A DNA stretch of 39,990 bases, taken from positions 1 to 39,990 of the IMG/VR virus record IMGVR_UViG_3300030385_001688; one strand, given 5' to 3'. This stretch comes from a virus. Below, one piece after another: positions 6,773 to 11,279 of this stretch (the first letter of the stretch is position 1; the number at the start of each line of letters is the position of its first letter). The notes under the pieces are model-generated. The model was not told the origin of the DNA and did no database searches. It was given only the letters and a program-made list of their open reading frames with translations. Position numbers and translations under genes: made by a program.

Positions 6773-6811
6773 ATGGCCTTAATGAAAGTATCAGGAATAA
6801 TAAACAGCTAA
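6773..6811 (+). CDS. possible leader mini-ORF (12 aa) coupled to DUF4224 gene
   Basis: ATG preceded by the same 16-base cassette as at 6452-6467. Twelve codons end in TAA whose last A is the first base of the next ATG (TAATG). The downstream gene has no strong ribosome site of its own, only a weak AGGAATAA further upstream, so coupling is plausible. Coding status is uncertain. Confidence 0.3.
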   Translation: MALMKVSGIINS

Positions 6812-7002
6812 TGAGCGCCCTACTTCGGTCAGATGAGCTATCAGAGTGGACAGGCTGCAAGCAGCGTTCCAAGCTGATTGCATGGCTGAATGAAAACCAT
6901 ATCCCGTATCGGCTGGATAAAACTGGCGCACCGATTACCACTCTTGAGGCAGTCAATGCTAGTCTTTTAGATCGCAGAGTCAGTGATGAGGTTGCTTTCT
7001 AA
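6811..7002 (+). CDS. DUF4224 domain protein, possible excisionase or integrase accessory factor
   Basis: 63 aa with the DUF4224 pattern: LRSDELSEWTGCKQRSKLIAWLNENHIPYRLDKTGAPITTLEAV. This compact winged-helix-like module is commonly encoded immediately upstream of phage tyrosine integrases. Its stop overlaps the integrase start by one base (TAATG). Its size and location fit a recombination directionality factor, but that function is inferred. No other excisionase candidate is evident in the operon. Confidence 0.8.
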   Translation: MSALLRSDELSEWTGCKQRSKLIAWLNENHIPYRLDKTGAPITTLEAVNASLLDRRVSDEVAF

Positions 7003-8006
7003 TGGCCCCTAAAAAACGTGCAAATGGTCTTCCGCCTTATGTCTATAAACGCAAATCAGGCTTTGAATTGCGAATATACACCGGTGCAAAAACGCCAATG
7101 CGTGCTGTTAAGCTGTGCCCTGCTGATGCGCCAATATCGGAAGTGTGGCGCTGTTATGAGGAGCATGTAAAACACACTGTTAAAAACCTGTCATGGCTGT
7201 TTTCTGAGTACAAGTTAAGTAAAATTTTTACCCAAAAAGCAGATTCTCCACAAAAGTATCAAGCAGACATGATTACTCGTATCTGCAACTACACCATGAA
7301 AAGCGGGAAGCTGTTTGGCAGTGCTGAATTATCAAGAATTACACCTGGCGCTATACGTCAATACCTTGATGCACGGGAGCGTGACGGATCGCCTACGGCG
7401 GGTAATCGTGAGGTTTCACTTATAAGCGTGGCTTGGAACTGGGCGCTTGAACGTGACCTGATACAGAAGGCAAACCCCTGTAGCGTGGTAAGGCGTAATA
7501 AAGAAGAGCCGCGCACTAGATATGTTACGGATGAGGAATACACTGCAGCTTATGACTTAGCGTCTCGCTATCGGTATTTACAGCCAGCAATGGAGTTGGC
7601 CTACCTGTGCCGTATGCGTCGAATTGAAGTTCTGAATGCCAAGCGATCACAAATATTGGAGCATGGCTTTGATACGTTGCGGGCGAAAGGAAGCCGAAGC
7701 GCGATCACGTTATGGTCTGACAGGTTAAGGGATGCTGTAAATTATCAGGCTGGCGATGTAAAAAGCATGTATATCGTGCATGATACAAATGGACAAAAAA
7801 TAACAGAGGCTGCTTTTAAGTCAGCATGGACACGATTAAAAATAATGATGGAAGGTGCCGGTATAGAGCCTTTTAATTACCACGACCTAAAATCGAAAGG
7901 TGTGAGCGATTTTGAAGGCGATAAGTTAAAAGCATCAGGCCACAGAGACGCTAAGATGCTTAAAGTGTACGACAGGAAGAAACATGAAATTGAATCTACG
8001 AGGTGA
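7002..8006 (+). CDS. int: tyrosine site-specific integrase
   Basis: 334 aa. N-terminal arm-binding region, then a SAM-like core-binding domain (about 60-155), and a catalytic domain. Candidate catalytic residues: Arg206 (in RMRRIEVL), Lys229 (RAKGSR), His294 in HDLK, His314 (ASGH) and the nucleophile Tyr323 (KVYDRKK). The second conserved arginine of the usual HxxR motif is Lys297. It would recombine attP with a bacterial tRNA-Pro gene. attP lies about 480 bp downstream. It is last but one in the pL operon, so it is expressed early. Confidence 0.95.
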   Translation: MAPKKRANGLPPYVYKRKSGFELRIYTGAKTPMRAVKLCPADAPISEVWRCYEEHVKHTVKNLSWLFSEYKLSKIFTQKADSPQKYQADMITRICNYTMKSGKLFGSAELSRITPGAIRQYLDARERDGSPTAGNREVSLISVAWNWALERDLIQKANPCSVVRRNKEEPRTRYVTDEEYTAAYDLASRYRYLQPAMELAYLCRMRRIEVLNAKRSQILEHGFDTLRAKGSRSAITLWSDRLRDAVNYQAGDVKSMYIVHDTNGQKITEAAFKSAWTRLKIMMEGAGIEPFNYHDLKSKGVSDFEGDKLKASGHRDAKMLKVYDRKKHEIESTR

Positions 8007-8009
8007 TTT

Positions 8010-8390
8010 ATGAGAGAGATTAAATTTAGAGCATGGCATTACGAGGTTGGCAATCCGATGTATAAACCTTACATGCAATACTCAAGCTCTACTTTTGATT
8101 TGCCATTATTTTGGCGTCACGTTGTAGACGAGCCTTGCTCAGTTGAGGTAATGCAATACACCGGATTGCAAGATAAAAAAGGAACTGAGATTTATGAGGG
8201 GGATATATTGCGAACTGGGCAGGTTGAATCAGCCCAAAAACCTAATGAGTGGCGCGGACAAGTAAAATTTGACTTAGGCAGTTTTGTTGTTGACGATAGT
8301 TATTTGAAAGACAGTGAAGAGTTTCAATTTGAAGTAATCGGAAACATTTACGAAAACCCAGAATTACTACAACATGAGAATGCGGCCTAG
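8010..8390 (+). CDS. YopX-family protein
   Basis: 126 aa. Matches the YopX pattern: MREIKFRAWH at the start, then VMQYTGLQDKKGTEIYEGDIL and a C-terminal EVIGNIYENPELL. YopX proteins are common in temperate phages and their biochemical role is unknown. ATG at 8010 directly follows the integrase stop. The AGGTGA overlapping that stop serves as ribosome site. Confidence 0.9.
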   Translation: MREIKFRAWHYEVGNPMYKPYMQYSSSTFDLPLFWRHVVDEPCSVEVMQYTGLQDKKGTEIYEGDILRTGQVESAQKPNEWRGQVKFDLGSFVVDDSYLKDSEEFQFEVIGNIYENPELLQHENAA

Positions 8391-8632
8391 AGCTGCGAAA
8401 ACAAAAATGAGAAGTAAGTAAAAATGCGGGGTTATGTGGCAATTCTTTTTCGCACATTTTGGGGTAACAAGTTGATTTTATTAGAAAACCACCTTGCACC
8501 CCATGCAAGTGCGCTACCAGTCTGCGCTATGCCCCGACGATTGATTTCATTAGGTTTTTTATTTTTCAGCAAGTAAAAAACCGCCATTTGCGAAAACCTG
8601 TGCGAAAACAAATTTATACAAAAGGCGAACAT
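8391..8632. other. attP region: tRNA-Pro(GGG) 5' half with flanking integrase arm-like repeats
   Basis: Non-coding stretch between YopX and the HNH-AP2 gene. On the minus strand, 8536 down to about 8493 reads as the first 44 nt of a proline tRNA: acceptor strand CGGGGCA, TA, D-arm GCGC...GCGC, then anticodon arm CTTGC-ATGGGGT-GCAAG with anticodon GGG. Similarity stops just after the anticodon stem. The motif TGCGAAAA occurs at 8394-8401, 8589-8596 and 8601-8608, and inverted at 8447-8454, flanking the core on both sides as integrase arm-type sites do. No complete tRNA is present, so this is an attachment core rather than a functional gene. Confidence 0.8.
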
Positions 8633-9121
8633 ATGATTACACAGAAAGAGTTAAAAAGCATCCTTCATTATGATCCGGATACCGGTGTTTTTAAATGGCT
8701 CATATCCAGGGGAAGATCAAAAACCGGAAGCGTTGCAGGCAATGCCCATCACTCTGGATATTTATCAATTATGTACAAGGGGAAGGCTTATCAGTCGCAT
8801 AGGCTGGCTTGGCTATACCAATATGGTGAAATGCCAAATGGAGAGGTAGACCACATAAACCAAGATAAGTCCGATAACAGCATTGTCAACTTGAGAGAAG
8901 TGGACCGTACAACCAACTCTAGGAATATGCCAAAAATATCAACTAATCAATCTGGTTGTGCCGGCGTTTCTTGGTCATCAAGCAAAAAGAAATGGCGAGC
9001 AACCATTGGTATTGGCGGAAAGCAGTTGCACTTAGGTTATTACGGAAGTAAGGAAGCGGCAATCAAGGTTAGAAAGCATGAGGAGGTGTTCCATGGCTAT
9101 ACGCCAATACACGGCTCTTGA
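8633..9121 (+). CDS. HNH endonuclease with AP2 DNA-binding domain
   Basis: 162 aa. N-terminal HNH_3-type nuclease: SHRLAWLYQYGEMPNGEVDHINQDKSDNSIVNLREV (about 61-96), with the D-H-I-N catalytic core. C-terminal AP2-like domain: GCAGVSWSSSKKKWRATIG...LGYYGSKEAA (about 113-147). This is the classic architecture of phage homing endonucleases. The ATG at 8633 has AAAGGCG upstream. The longer in-frame start at 8588 would run through the arm repeats and is rejected. Being next to attP, it lies at one prophage end after integration. Confidence 0.9.
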   Translation: MITQKELKSILHYDPDTGVFKWLISRGRSKTGSVAGNAHHSGYLSIMYKGKAYQSHRLAWLYQYGEMPNGEVDHINQDKSDNSIVNLREVDRTTNSRNMPKISTNQSGCAGVSWSSSKKKWRATIGIGGKQLHLGYYGSKEAAIKVRKHEEVFHGYTPIHGS

Positions 9122-9308
9122 AGCTCCACCATGTCAAGGTGGTAGCGTAAAACGCGCAAACCTACTAGGGGCGGCATTTTACACTGTTTTTAGCCACTGT
9201 CAAAAATGGCAAAATCAGCATAATAAAAACAATGGGTTACAGGTTGGTTTCGGACTCAGTATTTGCTTTTCGCTTTCGCCAAAAATTATTAATTTAAAGG
9301 TGAAAACG
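9122..9308. other. 187-bp intergenic stretch, nothing clear
   Basis: Contains a small hairpin (CCACC at 9126-9130, GGTGG at 9138-9142) with no following T-run, and an AT-rich segment before the next ribosome site. No gene, tRNA or convincing promoter is seen. Confidence 0.5.
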
Positions 9309-9524
9309 ATGGAATATTTAGCGTTATTTTTGTATCTGTGTGGTGGTATCGGAATGTATATTCACCTAAATGAAGATAATCCGCCTGGAACTCAAACTAC
9401 CTACCTTTTAGATATAGGCATAAGTCTTTTTTGGTTTATAGGTGTATTAATTTATTTAGGTGTCACTGCCACAGTCTTGCTGGAAGATCGCCGTAATTCT
9501 TCAAAACCATCTGATAAAGCTTAG
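9309..9524 (+). CDS. small membrane protein, 71 aa, cargo region
   Basis: The ATG at 9309 has AAAGGTGAAAACG upstream. Two hydrophobic helices are evident: about residues 3-18 (YLALFLYLCGGIGMYI) and 33-56 (IGISLFWFIGVLIYLGVTATVLL), joined by a polar loop; the C-terminus is charged. No family recognised. It sits between the attP-adjacent endonuclease and the PEP-CTERM gene, so it may be expressed from the prophage. Function unknown. Confidence 0.65.
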   Translation: MEYLALFLYLCGGIGMYIHLNEDNPPGTQTTYLLDIGISLFWFIGVLIYLGVTATVLLEDRRNSSKPSDKA

Positions 9525-9534
9525 TAATTTGATC

Positions 9535-9563
9535 TTGACACTGGCCCCTTCTAGAAATATTTT
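9535..9563 (+). promoter_or_regulatory. sigma70-type promoter for the PEP-CTERM cargo gene
   Basis: TTGACA at 9535-9540, a 17-nt spacer, and TATTTT at 9558-9563. The -35 is a perfect consensus match. It lies in the gap between two cargo genes and points at the gene starting at 9598, so that gene can be transcribed independently of the phage operons. Confidence 0.65.
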
Positions 9564-9578
9564 GTGATCTCTATCACA
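9563..9578. promoter_or_regulatory. CRP-type palindrome TGTGA-N6-TCACA
   Basis: TGTGATCTCTATCACA is a perfect 6+6 palindrome and matches the core CRP/Vfr consensus TGTGA-N6-TCACA exactly. It overlaps the end of the -10 and the expected transcription start of the promoter above, a position where a bound activator-family protein would normally block transcription. It does not resemble the phage repressor operators. Confidence 0.6.
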
Positions 9579-9597
9579 CTTCTATGGAGGGAGTCCC

Positions 9598-10269
9598 GTG
9601 AAAGTAATCCTGTTTGTTTCTGTTATTTTATTTTCGTGCAATATCAGTGCTGCATCATTATCCACTGCATTAACCTTAAACGGCCTTCAATGGGCTCAAC
9701 TGACCGATACTGAATACTTATACGTCCCCGATGTTTATGCAGCCTGCGGTAATAGTGGTGGAGAATGCTCAGGAACTGTAGGCGGAAAAGACTTAGCCGG
9801 CTGGCGATGGGCTAGTACGGATGAAGTAAATGTAATGTTTTATGAATTAATGAGTTTTAATATTAAAAACCCATCCGGTATACCACCCGATACTTCTATA
9901 TGGTTTGATTATTTTAATATTAACGGCATCAAGTCTAACGTGATTTTTAATATTGGACTGACAGCTGATTTTGTTAATTACTCAGAAACTGATGGGGTTG
10001 CCATTTCTGGGCTACTGGGTAGCATTTCAATTAACTTGAATAATGACGATGGTACTGGATCTATTTTTAGGTTTGACCCTTTTGGATTAACTTACGATCA
10101 ATACGGCTTTGAAGGACCACCATATCCGTATGGATTCTTCATGGTTAAAGGTGATTATGCGCTGCCGTCAGAAGTACCGATTCCTGCCAGCTTGTTTTTG
10201 TTTGCTCCGGCATTGATTGGCTTAATTGGTTTCAGACAAAAATGGTTTAACACGAGCCTGACACGCTAA
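9598..10269 (+). CDS. secreted PEP-CTERM/VPxPA-type surface protein, cargo gene
   Basis: 223 aa, starting at GTG 9598 with a strong GGAGGGAG site (9586-9593). Residues 1-18 form a signal peptide (KVILFVSVILFSCNISAA). The body is polar, rich in Asn, Gly and aromatic residues, with GLQWAQLT and KDLAGWRWAS segments like those in PEP-CTERM sorted proteins. The C-terminus has VPIPA followed by a hydrophobic helix (SLFLFAPALIGLIGF) and basic RQK, the three-part PEP-CTERM/VPLPA sorting signal recognised by exosortase. Eight further residues extend into the convergent Rz gene by 48 nt. Exported, exosortase-processed surface protein is inferred. It is a lysogenic-conversion candidate. Confidence 0.8.
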   Translation: MKVILFVSVILFSCNISAASLSTALTLNGLQWAQLTDTEYLYVPDVYAACGNSGGECSGTVGGKDLAGWRWASTDEVNVMFYELMSFNIKNPSGIPPDTSIWFDYFNINGIKSNVIFNIGLTADFVNYSETDGVAISGLLGSISINLNNDDGTGSIFRFDPFGLTYDQYGFEGPPYPYGFFMVKGDYALPSEVPIPASLFLFAPALIGLIGFRQKWFNTSLTR

Positions 10270-10716
10270 TAGTTGACGCGTCATTCTGGCGATTCCTGAT
10301 TGGAGATCGTGATAAGCCTGTTCAGCGTCTTCTGTAAGTCTGGGGGCGGCTCCATTATCCATGCTGGTACTGGGGCCGGTTTCGGACAGTCTATCGCTAC
10401 TGGCTGGACATGTGGCGTTGACGCGCAACCGCTTACGGCCAGCATCAACATCAGCACGAAGCTGGTTGTTTTGCCTCTCTGCATCACGCAGTAAAGCGTA
10501 TTGTTCAGCTTCAACAGCCGCCCATACAGCTTGCTTTTTATCGAGTTCATTTTGCAATTCCCGTTGTTTATCTGCTGCAGCAACAGCAATTGATTTGAGT
10601 GTTTCAGATGTTCTGGTATTGGCCTCAGCAATCTGCTCACCCATTCGCCATCCTTGCACCTGCCAACCAGTGACAAAGGCAACCAGGAAGCCTGCAAGTA
10701 AAAAGTATTTATTCAT
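10222..10716 (-). CDS. Rz: Rz-type inner-membrane spanin subunit
   Basis: 164 aa. N-terminal transmembrane anchor (about residues 4-20, YFLLAGFLVAFVTGWQV) followed by a long periplasmic coiled-coil region rich in Ala, Gln, Glu and Arg. It spans the periplasm and pairs with Rz1 to disrupt the outer membrane in the last step of lysis. The start at 10716 overlaps the end of the endolysin gene by 8 nt; the ORF is open further upstream within the endolysin. Rz1 is nested within it in another frame. Its last 16 codons overlap the convergent PEP-CTERM gene. Confidence 0.85.
   Translation of the reverse strand: MNKYFLLAGFLVAFVTGWQVQGWRMGEQIAEANTRTSETLKSIAVAAADKQRELQNELDKKQAVWAAVEAEQYALLRDAERQNNQLRADVDAGRKRLRVNATCPASSDRLSETGPSTSMDNGAAPRLTEDAEQAYHDLQSGIARMTRQLLACQARVKPFLSETN
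10281..10484 (-). CDS. Rz1: Rz1-type outer-membrane lipoprotein spanin, nested in Rz
   Basis: 67 aa in a different frame, entirely inside Rz. It has a signal sequence ending in the lipobox LAVSGC (Cys20), then a proline-rich mature part (PKPAPVPAWIMEPPPDL), the hallmark of Rz1. The lipoprotein sits in the outer membrane and contacts Rz across the periplasm. The start at 10484 gives a canonical basic N-terminus (MQRGK). Confidence 0.88.
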   Translation of the reverse strand: MQRGKTTSFVLMLMLAVSGCASTPHVQPVAIDCPKPAPVPAWIMEPPPDLQKTLNRLITISNQESPE

Positions 10717-11227
10717 AAAGCCCAGCCAAACAAAGATTGTCACGCTCAGCCTGCCTGCGGTTGTAAAGCCCCTGAATGAAATTACCACTCGCATAAGACC
10801 AGTTTGGCTTGCCACTGAACGTATTAGCCAGCAATCGACAGCCGTTCAAATAGTCTCCACGGTTAATGTGACGCACTGATTGGCTCTTGCAGGCTTTGGG
10901 AGCGCCTACATTCCATGCCAATGACGAAACAGCGTCAAACACTCCTTGTGGCGGCTCATGCGTTAAACAATTCAACAGCTCCAGCTGAACCTTTGTCACT
11001 GCCACACTCATAACGCGATCGCACTTTTCTTTAGACCAGTATTCACCCACAATCACAGGCTCATCGGTAACGTGCTTTGTTATGCCATAGCAAGCAGTTG
11101 GTAATCCTCCCGCTAACTTATCGGCATAAACCGTCATGCCATCTTGTCCACCTCCCTCCCATAGTGCGAGAAAGGCAACAAGAACAGACGAGCCTAGCGT
11201 TAAACCGCCAACCTTAAATCTATTCAT
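10709..11227 (-). CDS. SAR endolysin (phage lysozyme, glycoside hydrolase 24 type)
   Basis: 172 aa. N-terminal weakly hydrophobic signal-arrest-release segment rich in Gly, Ser and Ala (VGGLTLGSSVLVAFLAL, about 6-22), immediately followed by the catalytic Glu24 in WEGGG. Asp36 (YAD) and Thr44 (PTACYG) complete the E-D-T triad, with longer spacing than in P21 lysozyme. It cleaves peptidoglycan after release from the membrane. The start at 11227 is preferred because GGAG lies upstream at 11234-11237, whereas the alternative ATG at 11242 abuts the terminator. It follows the tailspike, unlike P22. Confidence 0.9.
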   Translation of the reverse strand: MNRFKVGGLTLGSSVLVAFLALWEGGGQDGMTVYADKLAGGLPTACYGITKHVTDEPVIVGEYWSKEKCDRVMSVAVTKVQLELLNCLTHEPPQGVFDAVSSLAWNVGAPKACKSQSVRHINRGDYLNGCRLLANTFSGKPNWSYASGNFIQGLYNRRQAERDNLCLAGLYE

Positions 11228-11241
11228 ATTTACTCCAGACA

Positions 11242-11263
11242 TAAAAAACCGCCCGAAGGCGGC
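11242..11263 (-). terminator. rho-independent terminator between tailspike and endolysin
   Basis: On the minus strand the stem CCGCC-TTCG-GGCGG is followed by six T residues. It is placed between the tailspike stop (11280) and the endolysin ribosome site, so unmodified polymerase would stop before the lysis genes. Confidence 0.75.
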
Positions 11264-11279
11264 TTATATGCTTTTTAGT

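Noticed and set aside
8493-8536. A functional tRNA-Pro gene
   Set aside because: Only the first 44 nt match; the T-arm and 3' acceptor strand are absent, so it is an attachment core.
8432-8632. 66-aa minus-strand ORF over the attachment region
   Set aside because: It is the translated tRNA-Pro fragment and flanking sites; the protein-like text GIAQTGSALAWGARW is typical of mis-called tRNA sequence.
9126-9142. Hairpin CCACC/GGTGG as a terminator
   Set aside because: Short stem without a following T-run.
10361-10879. 172-aa plus-strand ORF
   Set aside because: Antisense shadow of Rz/Rz1 and the endolysin, which have clear homology.
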